DNA of 64,000 nucleotides, taken from NCBI GenBank assembly GCA_029216955.1, contig JANAVB010003999.1, positions 3,283,675 to 3,347,674 of the forward strand, in the 5' to 3' direction. The translations under genes and the position numbers were made by a program. The stretch is from Iris pallida (taxonomy: Eukaryota > Streptophyta > Magnoliopsida > Asparagales > Iridaceae). Below, in pieces: positions 56,001 to 64,000 of the stretch; within the stretch, counting starts at the first letter, position 1, and each line of letters begins with the position of its first letter. The notes under the pieces are model-generated. The model was given only the letters and a program-made list of their open reading frames with translations. It did no database searches and was not told the DNA's origin.

Positions 56001-56201
56001 CTTACTGGAGCATACATGGCAGGAGGCTCCAGTGTCTACCCACCAGTCAAAGTCAGTCCTTACTGCATCAACCTGTGCAATCATAGTAACTACGTCAGTG
56101 ATCATAGATACCTTACTAGGCTCTCCTTGCTCTGATTGTTTGGTCTTTTCTTTACACTCATTCTTAAAGTGGCCCTTCTTGCCACACTTGAAGCAAGGCA
56201 T
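53064..56201 (-). CDS. Copia-3 pol polyprotein, 1045 codons, all domains intact
   Basis: In order: nucleocapsid knuckle CFKCGKKGHFKNEC (residues 3-16); protease WWVDTGASCHVC (Asp56); pre-integrase finger LWHNRLGHIHCKRI ... CEVCAQTK; integrase FITFIDDFSKYAF, RIRSDRGGEYRS and NGVAERKNMTL; RT GCKWIFKKKMKADGTIDKFK, YFDTYAPVARMTTIRML, HQMDVNTAFLNGEL, SLYGLKQAPKMWHEKF and catalytic CLYVDDMLILG; RNase H FSDANWCSEVESERSTGGY, WSSMESEFFAL, YCDNQATAAVASN; end LADPFTKGLKRQLV. The frame is continuous with gag, from which it is separated by a TAA (56205-56207). The ATG at 56201 may just be an internal Met downstream of that stop. Confidence 0.95.
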   Translation of the reverse strand: MPCFKCGKKGHFKNECKEKTKQSEQGEPSKVSMITDVVTMIAQVDAVRTDFDWWVDTGASCHVCSSKEWFTTYTPTSEVVMMANQAQAEVLGIGTVVLKLTSGKSLTLQGMKHVPAIAKNLISGGLLCNAGLRMDINAGQMVMSIKETYFEKAFYTERMFKIQLVNQSNVINEVTHSVYTLELWHNRLGHIHCKRISRMSSLGLISKCGGKVEKCEVCAQTKIIRKPFPRVNRSTDLLELVHSDICDFKQFSTKAGMKYFITFIDDFSKYAFVYLRKAKDEAFEKFKEFRAEAERQTGQQLKRIRSDRGGEYRSYEFASFCKEHGIVNETTAPYSPQSNGVAERKNMTLTEMINSMLLTAGLPKCYWGEAALMATFILNRLPHATSDITPHELWFKVRPNLNLIRVWGCLAYVKLPDLKIQKLGTRTTKTIFLGYAEKSDARRFLDIESNHIIESRDAEYFEDKFARHKNIVLSDVPENNKGAQETEVFNEDVVQKNVVVETTVEPEQAEPSAKRVRRPKDFGSDFVTYHVEADPLTYDEAMKTRDAVFWKEAIDNEIDSITSNNTWVLVDLPEGAKPIGCKWIFKKKMKADGTIDKFKARLVAMGFSQKQGIDYFDTYAPVARMTTIRMLIALAAINKMVIHQMDVNTAFLNGELTEEIYMQQPEGFVIRGLEDKVCKLMKSLYGLKQAPKMWHEKFDKVIRSNGYMVSDTDKCIYTEFADGRGVIVCLYVDDMLILGTDIRCVTETKKFISSKFSMKDLGEADVILGIKIIRTDTGLALSQSHYIEKMITRYGYRDLPGIDTPYRCDLKLKPNSRESVRQLEYASVIGSLMYATTATRPDIAFAVGMLSRFTSNPGVEHWKAVERVMRYLKKTQTYALYYSGDPQVVEGFSDANWCSEVESERSTGGYIFTMGGAAISWKSKKQTMLSWSSMESEFFALDTAAEEAEWLRELMYDLPVVGAQVPAIPIYCDNQATAAVASNDLFNRKKRTVRLKHRAVHDLIKRGVIAVIDVRSQENLADPFTKGLKRQLVDDTACKMGLKAF

Positions 56202-56204
56202 TTC

Positions 56205-56978
56205 TTACTTTGGCTTCTTTTTCTTGATAGAAGTTTCCTTGACTTTTAGATTGTCAGGGTTCTTCTTCTTGCTGTGGAAAGCCGCCTGCTTTCCCTTTGG
56301 TCCCTTGGTCCGAACCAGATTGGCGTTAGCCAATTGCTTGGACAGTGTGTCCACCTTCAGTTGAGCCCGCATCTGGTCCTCAACATAGATTTCCTGTAGG
56401 AGATCTTCAAGGGTGATCTTCAATTTCTTCCTATGCATGTTTGCATAGAACTTGCTCCACCCAGCGGGGAGCTTTGAGACAATCCCTCCAACAACAAACT
56501 TGTCGGGGAGGGGCATCGCCTCGTCTTCCAACTTCTGTCGCAGTTTCAGGAACTCCTTCACCTGCGGCAGCATAGACTTTTCGTCCTCAAAGAACTACTT
56601 GTGATATTTTTCAACCACAAATATTTTACTGCGGTTCTTGTCTTCTTCGTAGAGTTTTTCTAGAGACTCCCATATGTCTCTAGCGATATTCTTCTTAGAA
56701 TATGATTCTGCAAGAGAATCCTCCATAGCATTCAGGATAAGGAGCCTGCAAATGCTATTTTTTCTTCTCCACTTGGCCTGAAGTTTAGTAGCCGCAGATA
56801 TTGCAGCAGCAGACCCAGTATCTGGAACAGTAGGTTCCTCTTCAAGCAGTACGTGATCAACATCTCTGAGTTGAAGAGTGAGATAAACCTTCCTCTTCCA
56901 GACTTGATAATGCTCTCCATCAAACTTTTCTAACTTACAGAAGTCAGTATTGAGGAGTGAAGCATTAATGTTTTCCAT
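56205..56978 (-). pseudogene. Copia-3 gag with one internal stop
   Basis: Starts MENINASLLNTDFCKLEKFD at 56978, only 22 bases inside the 5' LTR, then HYQVWKRKVYLTLQLRDVDH, RDIWESLEKLYEEDKN. A TAG at 56595-56597 follows EKYHK; the same frame resumes FFEDEKSMLPQVKEFLKLRQ, IVSKLPAGWSKFYANM and a Lys-rich tail, ending at a TAA. This is the UBN2-type gag of copia elements. The two stops are all that separates it from a full gag-pol frame. Confidence 0.88.
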
Positions 56979-57000
56979 CGTAGCAATAAAGCTTTGAGAT

Positions 57001-58251
57001 TGTTATTGTCGGGAACGCCGGGGCACAATTTTTCGATGGAAAACTGAGAAAATGAAACAGTTGTAAAGACAACGTTTCTAATGCAACTCCTTAAAGAAGG
57101 TTTTGCAACAGAGATCCAGAAGGATTCTGTAAATTACGAAATCTAAAAAGATATCGTAATACACGAATAATCTAAAGAGATTTTCGTGATCGTAGCAAAC
57201 TGGCAGTAGTGCCTTCTAAAAAGAAGATACTGACAGAACTGCTAAAGGCAACAGAAGGATGACAGACGAGAGATGGAATTGCTGGGGTGAATTATCACCG
57301 TTGCTCAAAGCTTTATTCGCCCTCTGCGAACAGCTTCCAGGAACCAGCAAGGTTGACGAAAAACCTTGGAACACTCCTGCTCTTCTGACTCCTCGGAAGA
57401 CGGCGAACTCCTCTGGCAATGGTACTCTTCTCTCTCTGTTTGAAGTAACAGAACTCACGCGTACTAAAAAGTACTAGTGTTTGTGTTAAACAACACGCTC
57501 ACTACTCTGTTGTGTTAAAGAACACTTAGAGTTTTCTCTCTGAAATTATGATTACTTCTACCAACTGAGAGAGAGGAGAGAACCTGCATATATAGCCCAC
57601 GGGGCGGTTGCCAAGCAGTTGCCTGCACTTCAGGGTAGTGGCAGAACCACTCCTGAACATGCAGTAACTGCTGCAACCGTTCCCGCTCTAATATGCAGCC
57701 AGCCATACGCACATACGCACTCTACGCACACTGCGTACGCTGCGCACACTGCGCACTCTACGTACGCTGCGTACGCTGCGCACACTGCGCGCACTGGGCT
57801 ACGTACTGGGCTGCGTAACTGGGCTCGCGTAACGGGCCGCGCAACGTGGTCGCGCAACGAGCGCAACTTAAGCGTACTATGCGCCTAGCGACGATGCTGA
57901 CGTGCTAAGTGCAAAGTGTGCCAACAAAACGCCACATTACGCCTCATGAGCCCGAGTCCGAGCCCGAGCCCGAGCCCAAGTCCGAGTCCGAGTCCGAGTC
58001 CGAGTCCGTGTCGCTAAGCCCCAACGGGGCTTAGCTCCTATGGAAATAAATTTCCCAAGAGCAAAAAGCTTACAGCTTATTAATTGTTGATTAAGCCTTT
58101 ATACCATTAATAATTAATCCCACATGGCACACACCCATGTGCACTATATGTGCATCTCCATAAAGAGTAAAGACTCATATATATGGAGATACACATTTCT
58201 TTCTAGCCGATGTGGGACTAAAAACCAAAACAAAAGGCTATAAACCCAACA
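57001..58251 (-). repeat. Copia-3 5' LTR (1251 bp)
   Basis: The same blocks as the 3' LTR, with a longer hexamer tract (57953-58010) and a shorter GCGTAACTGGGC region. The minus-strand TATATATG near 57586-57595 is the promoter candidate for the element. Confidence 0.93.
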
Positions 58252-58438
58252 GGAAGTAGTCTCATAAACTAGGGATCTGCTTTCTTTTCTCCTGCAACTT
58301 ATCTGAGGACCCCAGGAGACAAAGGGGTCGATCTTCGACCCGTGGACAGTCTGCTTAGGTTGCGTGGGTCTCACCACTACGGTTATCTACTATTTCACAA
58401 GAAATGAAGATGGACCACTTTAGGCCAAAACTGAGGAG

Positions 58439-58464
58439 CATGGGTGAGCATTAGGTTAATTCGG

Positions 58465-58540
<76 letters not shown>

Positions 58541-58681
58541 CGGTTTTGGACCGAAAGCGAAATCCGAAATCGAAATCGAATAAGAAAATTTAGTATTTTT
58601 AAAACCAAAACCGAACCGAATCTCTTATTCGGTTTGGTTCGGTTCGATTTTCGGTCCAAAATCGAATAATGCTCACCCCTA
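58439..58681. mobile_element. hAT MITE with (TA)n core, 243 bp
   Basis: Ends CATGGGTGAGCATTA and TAATGCTCACCCCTA; 8-bp TSD CTGAGGAG (58431-58438, 58682-58689). The centre is a (TA)n run of about 70 bases (58467-58537) and ATTCGGTTT-type words. It is the same family as 22339-22931 and 36882-37423. Confidence 0.85.
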
Positions 58682-59049
58682 CTGAGGAGGCCTAATGTTG
58701 AGGGTTAGTTGCCCCAATGCCGGACTTTAGATTTTTGATATCTGAGACGGACTCTAAAAGTGGTGCCCTCAAAACTTAATGTTCATATTATACTATTTTT
58801 TATCGATAATGATACAATAATATTTCAACCCAAAATTTAAGAAATAAAACAATATACAAGGAATATATGTTATAATGAAATACTAATAAAACTAAATATG
58901 TCCCAAACCCATAAAAATAAAATTTATGTTCCAGATAATTAAATAAAAAAAATGCTAAACAATGTTTGGAGTGGTTCATAATGGTAATAATAATAAACTT
59001 AGGCCATTGGATATTTTTCTCAATTCATTACATATTCACTGAAATATTA

Positions 59050-61590
59050 CTCGTCTTGCAGTCTTTGAGGCAAAAGTACTGATAAAGTTTGCATAATCTA
59101 TTTTCTCAACCATTTTTTTCTCTATGGATAACACATCCAAGCCATTAAACCTCTCTTGTGACGTAGTTGATCGGAGATAAGTTTTGATCAACTTTAACTT
59201 ATAAAAACTTCTTTCTGTGGATCAACAAAATTCTGTAAGCAATATATGCATTTGAAAAACAACCATCCATTTTCTTCAAATAATTCAGCACATCAATTGC
59301 TCTTTTTGCTTCTCCAGGTAATGAGTGTGTTAAGAACTTCAGTTCTAAAAACAAATATGGTCCATCAATATTAGAACGTCCATCATGTGCTAAAGAAATT
59401 TGAAGATTGACACACAAGCTTAATAGAATATCATCATCAGCAGACTTTAACCTCTCCAAACTAAGCAGAACCCAAAGGTTTCTTCATATTTTTTAAATTA
59501 TTCAAATCAAGTTTGAAGTGAAGAAAGAGCTTGATCAATTATAAATGGGAAGTAATTAACTTTGAAAGATTCTTTAGCTGATTGGCTTACCTCTTCACTG
59601 TCAACCTCATCTAAATGTCTCTTTCTTCGAATGACGCGCTTTTCTCGAAATACAGCTTCAATTCTCATTTCACTTGCAACTTTTTCAGCTTCAATTATGG
59701 CTTGATCAAACCCGGATTCTCTGTACTCTTGAAAAGAAGAAATAAACCCTTGTAACAGTCTGATAGCAACATCAATATCCATATCTTCTACTTGAAGAAA
59801 TTTACTAACAACGTTAATACCATATAACAACTTGTATCAAATTACCATTTCGAGAAAGAACTCAAAATTTTCAAGTTTGTATGTTGCTAAGGCCTCAGCT
59901 TCACTCTTTGATTTTGGGTCTTCAGAGTATTTGCCAAATCAACTAAAGCATCTCTTATTTGTGAAGTATGCTCTTTTATGGACTTAACACTTTCGACATG
60001 GCTTTTCCAACGTATTTGTGACAACGACTTAACCGTAGGACCATGCACATTATCTTTGAAGATTTTCCAACGCTTGGTAGAAGAAGAGGATAATGTATAT
60101 ATGCGTTGTATAACTCCAAAAAAAGATATTGCTTTAGGACAACAATTCGCAATATCACATAACGTCATGTTAAGGCTGTGACATCTACATGGAGTATAGA
60201 AAGCTCTTGGATTGATTTCACGTAATCTACTATGGACACCTTTGTGCTTCCCTTTCATACTAGATCGGTTGACATATCCTTGACCTCTTATATTGTCAAT
60301 GTCAAGTTCAAGGCTCTTTAAGACATTTTTAAGCTCAGTAAAAAGTCCAAGCCCTGATGTGTCATTAGCCTTCAAAAATTCAACCCAAAATTCTTCTACC
60401 GATGCAATATTTGTTGAATCATCAACACATCTTATTACAAGGGACATTTGTTCCCCGTGACTTGCATCTGGAGTGTAATCAAGTATGACTGCGAAATACT
60501 TTGCATGTTTAATCTTTGTAACGATAGTACTTATCACATCATCTGCCAATATTTGTATTAGTTCATTTTGAATTTTGGGCCCAATATATGTGAAATAAAT
60601 ATGTTGTGCTTGAATACGTCGAAGGCGCTCTTCCATTACTGGATCAAACTCAGCAATCATCCCAATTAGTTGCAAAAAGTTTTCATTGTTCCCAACACAA
60701 AGCTTCTCACAATATCCTCTAAATGCCAGGTTATTTTTTGCAAGTCTTTGCACAACAGAAATTATTCTCTTTAACACCTGCTTCCAATGTTCTCTCTCTT
60801 TGTTGATTGCGCGCTACTTGTACACTTTCATCAATTGTCTTATTCTTTTGAATTCTTATTTCTAATTCAATCCAACTAGTTATGCAACCAATATTCTTTT
60901 TACTAGTTTCATGAAGTCTGAGATTTCGGCTGAGATTTTTGCAATCTTTGGATCTTTCATTAGCCAATTGACCAAGTTTAGCCGTGGTCCTTTGAGTCTT
61001 GAACAACTTGCAACAAAAATAAAAAGTCTTGTCCATAGAAACATAATATACAAGCCATCTTCTTTCATTCATTTCACCATTTGGCAATTGTCGCTTAAAA
61101 TGTAATGATTTAAAATATCCTCCAGAACTATCACGGGAAAACAAGACACCATTATCTCTTCTATAACCTCTTTCAACTAGAAAGTCCCTAATATTTTGTC
61201 CAATTTTGTCCCAATTTCCTGGATCATCAACATTTATTGGAAACAAGTTCTCTTGAATTAAATCTTCATCAAGATTTACAATTATATTAGCATCTGCTTC
61301 ATCATTCTCAGGTTGCTTTGGAACTTCATTGTGAGTTTCAGTCAATTCAATGTTGGCAAGTTGATCCAAATCTTTATTATCATTCTCATCGATAGGGTAC
61401 TGATCATGCAATTCATTGTTACTATCATTCTGGTTTTGTTGTTCTCATTCACCAAATTTTTAACTGGTTCTGTGACTTTTGTCCTATCTGCCCCTTGGTT
61501 GCTAGTAAAATACTTATTAAGACTCCCTGCTTGACTTTGAATTAATGCTTCTTCCTTTTGCATTATTTTGCTTTTGTTTGCTCCAGACAT
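59050..61590 (-). pseudogene. hAT transposase (TTF zinc finger, DUF4371, dimerisation) pseudogene
   Basis: Start MSGANKSKIMQKEEALIQSQ at 61590. Blocks in order, each in a different frame from its neighbour: acidic linker and TTF finger (61411-60731; WDKIGQNIRDFLVERG, ERRWLVYYVSMDKTFYFCCK, KNLSRNLRLHE); DUF4371 (60777-59887; YFAVILDYTPDASHGEQMSL, LRGQ-like DIDNIRGQGYV, CRCHSLNMTLCDIANCC); 59830-59507; and the C-terminal dimerisation region (59459-59060; NAYIAYRILL, SFYKLKLIKTYLRSTTSQER). At least four frameshifts make it inactive. It is the ZMYM1-like hAT branch. Confidence 0.88.
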
Positions 61591-61600
61591 GGAGCATATT

Positions 61601-62126
61601 TAGGGCTGGGCATACGGTTCCAGGATCCGCGGTTCCAACCCGGCCCGAACCGTATATTGGTCAAACGGGCCGGGTCCTAAATTTTGTAATTTAAACGGGA
61701 TGGGGCGGGTCGTGTAATATAAACGGTTCGGGGTGGGTCATAATATGAAAACAAACGGGCCCCGGTCCGGCCCGTTTGTAGGGGTAAATTAGAAAATTTA
61801 CTTAAAATTCTTAAACTCAAAAGTAAAAAATCTAACAAAGTTACTGCTACCAAATCCAAAATTTACTTAAAATTCATATAACACTACAGTCTACAGGTAC
61901 AGGTGTTTTTTTAATACAGTTTTTTGTATTTTTTCTACATTTTTTGAAATTTGTACACTTTGGTATAAGACCCATTTGGACCTGCGGGTTTTGGTGGATT
62001 GGATCCGTTTCAAACGGGTCCGGTCCAGTTCCAAAAAAAAAAATTTGACCCGCTCTGCCCCGCTAAAGAAAGGATCCGGTTCGGGTCCACAAAAATTGGG
62101 CCCGGTCCGACCCGTGCCCAGCCCTA
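61601..62126. mobile_element. hAT MITE, GGGCCGGG-rich, 10 bp upstream of the hAT transposase start
   Basis: TIRs TAGGGCTGGGCA and TGCCCAGCCCTA; TSD AGCATATT/GGCATATT (61593-61600, 62127-62134), seven of eight matching. The interior is rich in AACGGGCCGGG and CCCGGTCCGACCC words around an AT-rich centre. Confidence 0.85.
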
Positions 62127-62134
62127 GGCATATT

Positions 62135-63073
62135 TGCTTCTCTAGAAAATAAATGAATAAGAGATGATAGAGGCCGAATCGATTTTAGACTTTTTATAAT
62201 AATAATTAGTACAAATGCCAACGGTTTTGACAAATTGAAGTTCTTGCTTTCAAAAAATCAAATAATATTAAAAATGAAATAATCTATTAAATATATCTAA
62301 ACATAATTTTATTTTTTATTAATTTTGAGATAAAATTTTTGTTCTTATTGTTGTTATTGTATAAAAAATGAAACTTATTATAATATATCACATGAAATTT
62401 CGTTTTGATAATATGGATACGAATACTATGCAGTCAATGACATTATCGTAATCTTTTCAACAAATACTAATAATTAAAGACAATTAAAAAGTCAACGATA
62501 AATATAAAAATATTTTCTTTCTAGTTTTTCTATTAGTTGATTTCAATCTTTGTACGAATAATTATGTAATCAAACTACTAAAACATATTTTCTAATAAAT
62601 TAGTCAACCACAATTAAATAATTAAAGATAATCAACAATAATTTATATATAAAAAAAATTATATAGCTTATAGCGGGACTGATTTCAGTAGGATTGTAGA
62701 TCTTTTAGGAACTCCAGTAGCCGGCCACACGAGTTTTCTCTATATAAAAAACTATAAAAATTCAATTAGAACACGTCTTTGGAGGAAAAAATTATATTAT
62801 CAAATTATAAAAAACAAACAATTAGAACACTGATCATCAATATTATAAAAAGTATATTAATAAATTGTAAATCTCATCATGAAAATAAATAAAATAAAAT
62901 ATAAAACCTACAACAATTTATTTTATTATATGCAAAAAAGAAAAAAAGAAAAAAAAAGAAAAAAAAGACTCAACTGTCACATATGATGTGGAGGGGAAAA
63001 GGAGATGATTCCTTTCCTAAGTTCAGTGCTTCAAAAAGGAGCAGCCAATCCTATTCCTATGTAGAACTTGTGA
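62135..63073. other. AT-rich intergenic DNA, no gene
   Basis: Very AT-rich with a purine run (AAAAAAGAAAAAAAG) near 62935-62970. I see no coding, TIR or tandem signal that I can support. Confidence 0.55.
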
Positions 63074-63081
63074 CTTGAGTA

Positions 63082-63399
63082 CAGGGCCGGCCCTGGTCCA
63101 GGACGACCGCCCAGGGCCCCCGATCTTAAGGGACCAAAAAAATTTAAAACTAAATATGTTAATAATTTTGTATCTGAAAATAAAACTAGTATCTACCATG
63201 GGCCATTTTAGACACAAAGTAATTGTGTTGTAGTAGTTAGTACTTTAGCACTTTACTGGAGGTCCCAAGTTCAATCCTTGATTGTAGCTATTTTTAAAAA
63301 ATATTTTTTACATTATATATGGAGGTTTTTTTTACATTATGTATGGGTCCTTATTTTGAAAGTTCGTCTTGGACCCCCATGAGCTCAGGACTGGCCCTG
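63082..63399. mobile_element. hAT MITE, 318 bp, with tRNA-like A and B boxes
   Basis: TIRs CAGGGCCGGCCCTG and CAGGACTGGCCCTG (inverse); perfect 8-bp TSD CTTGAGTA (63074-63081, 63400-63407). The right part (TTTTGAAAGTTCG...CATGAGCTCA) matches the MITE at 3505-3788. The interior carries TTGTAGTAGTTAGTA (A-box-like, 63228-63242) and GGTCCCAAGTTCAATCCTTG (T-arm/B-box-like, 63261-63280). Confidence 0.9.
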
Positions 63400-63407
63400 C
63401 TTGAGTA

Positions 63408-64000
63408 TTGGAATAAAAGGAAGAACAAAGAACTCCAAAGTGTCCGGCCAGCCACCACATAATCTAAAAAATCTAAAAAAAAAATTCCTTACCTAGAAAA
63501 CATTTTGGATCTGTTGGATTTTCTTTGGGTCATTTACTACTATGCAGCGGGTGAAGAGCCGAACCAGAATCAACTATAGTAGATTAGGCTATACTATATA
63601 TATAGTAAAAAAAACAATTGATGTCCTCTAAAATTTTGGGACTGAAGCCATTGTCTCGTGGACCTCACATTAAGTTTGGGCCTGAGTTGTCCGAGGACAA
63701 AAGTTGAGCCCTCCTAAAGTCTATTGGACGAGATATTATGCATATGCCAAAATCGAACCTTGATCTTGAGGTCTTGTTCTTCTAATTTTGATAAAAAAAA
63801 AATTGATTCACCAAAAAAATGATAAAAAAAAATTAGAAAAAAGAAGGAAAAAAAAAATCAGGATTTTTTTTTGTACTTTCTTTACTTGTCTTTCTTAGTT
63901 AGGACTATTTTTTAGGATTCAAGTATTTTTTTATATAAATAAGACGACAGAGAAAATTATAAACATGTTCATTGCTACTATTTTTTTATTATTAAGATTT
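63408..64000. other. AT-rich intergenic DNA, no gene
   Basis: Contains a TATATATAG stretch near 63595 and A/T homopolymer runs after 63780. No supported feature. Confidence 0.5.

Larger units (their letters stand above)
50713..58251 (-). mobile_element. Copia-3: nearly intact Ty1/copia retrotransposon, 7.5 kb
   Basis: LTRs at 50713-51986 (1274 bp) and 57001-58251 (1251 bp), ends TG/CA, TSD GGAAG (50708-50712, 58252-58256). Gag and pol lie in one minus-strand reading frame from 56978 to 53064, interrupted only by a TAG (56595-56597) and a TAA (56205-56207). A purine tract (GTGTGGGGGAT-like) adjoins the 3' LTR. All pol catalytic motifs look intact. It belongs to a different family from copia-1 and copia-2. 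Confidence 0.95.

Noticed and set aside
59050..61590. A domesticated, functional ZMYM1-like host gene
   Set aside because: Adjacent domain blocks are in different frames with at least four shifts and no splice sites that repair them, so it is a transposase relic.

Overview
This window comes from a nuclear chromosome of a flowering plant; I cannot assign the species. Evidence: a spliced plant-type phospholipase D zeta gene with GT-AG introns, plant Ty1/copia and chromodomain Ty3/gypsy retrotransposons, an L1-type LINE, many MITEs with superfamily-typical target-site duplications (TSDs), and AT-rich low-coding DNA. I saw no bacterial, organellar, CRISPR, rRNA or tRNA gene signature.

Region 1 (1-20,310, minus strand) is the 5' half of one host gene. 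Five exons (20310-20119, 18424-18323, 17840-17719, 10594-10453, 3232-3062) join in frame and encode the first 243 residues of a PX-PH type phospholipase D (PLD zeta). The catalytic HKD half must lie left of the window. The introns are swollen by transposons, and the three large ones lie in gene-sense orientation: copia-1 (1-2397, runs off the edge) in intron 5; a hAT MITE and a 4.75 kb LINE in intron 4; copia-2 (10996-16295, TSD TGATA) in intron 3. Intron 1 holds a perfect 108-bp palindrome.

Region 2 (20.4-25.7 kb) is intergenic and MITE-rich: a long-TIR element, a 5'-truncated LINE with a 16-bp TSD, a hAT-type MITE, a GGCCCGG-rich repeat and a PIF/Harbinger MITE.

Region 3 (25,745-36,876) is a full-length Tekay/Del-like chromovirus (TSD CATAT) with 2.95-2.99 kb LTRs. 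It carries a tRNA-Ile(AAU) type primer site and an array of 38-bp hairpin units in each LTR, and it has a dead RT motif and several stops. It landed on the edge of a hAT MITE.

Region 4 (38,646-46,188) is a very young non-autonomous LTR element of LARD type: two 2326-bp LTRs with about five differences, TSD GTTGA, and 2.9 kb of non-coding interior. Next to it a MULE-type foldback MITE (46,399-49,267) is split by a 2.3-kb solo LTR of a related family in the opposite orientation. A second MULE-type MITE abuts it with an overlapping TSD.

Region 5 (50-64 kb) has a 440-bp tandem duplication interrupted by copia-3 (50,713-58,251, TSD GGAAG). Copia-3 has an uninterrupted 1045-codon pol frame and is the nearest to a coding-competent element here. 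A decayed TTF/DUF4371 hAT transposase follows (59.0-61.6 kb), with a hAT MITE ten bases before its start codon, then AT-rich DNA and one more hAT MITE.

The only host gene I can support is PLD zeta. The rest is a nested transposon landscape whose order of events can largely be read from the TSDs. I did not find a clearly new molecular system. The least expected items are the young LARD, hAT MITEs containing tRNA-like A/B boxes, and hairpin-bearing tandem repeats in copia leaders, one of which matches the LTR of a different copia family.
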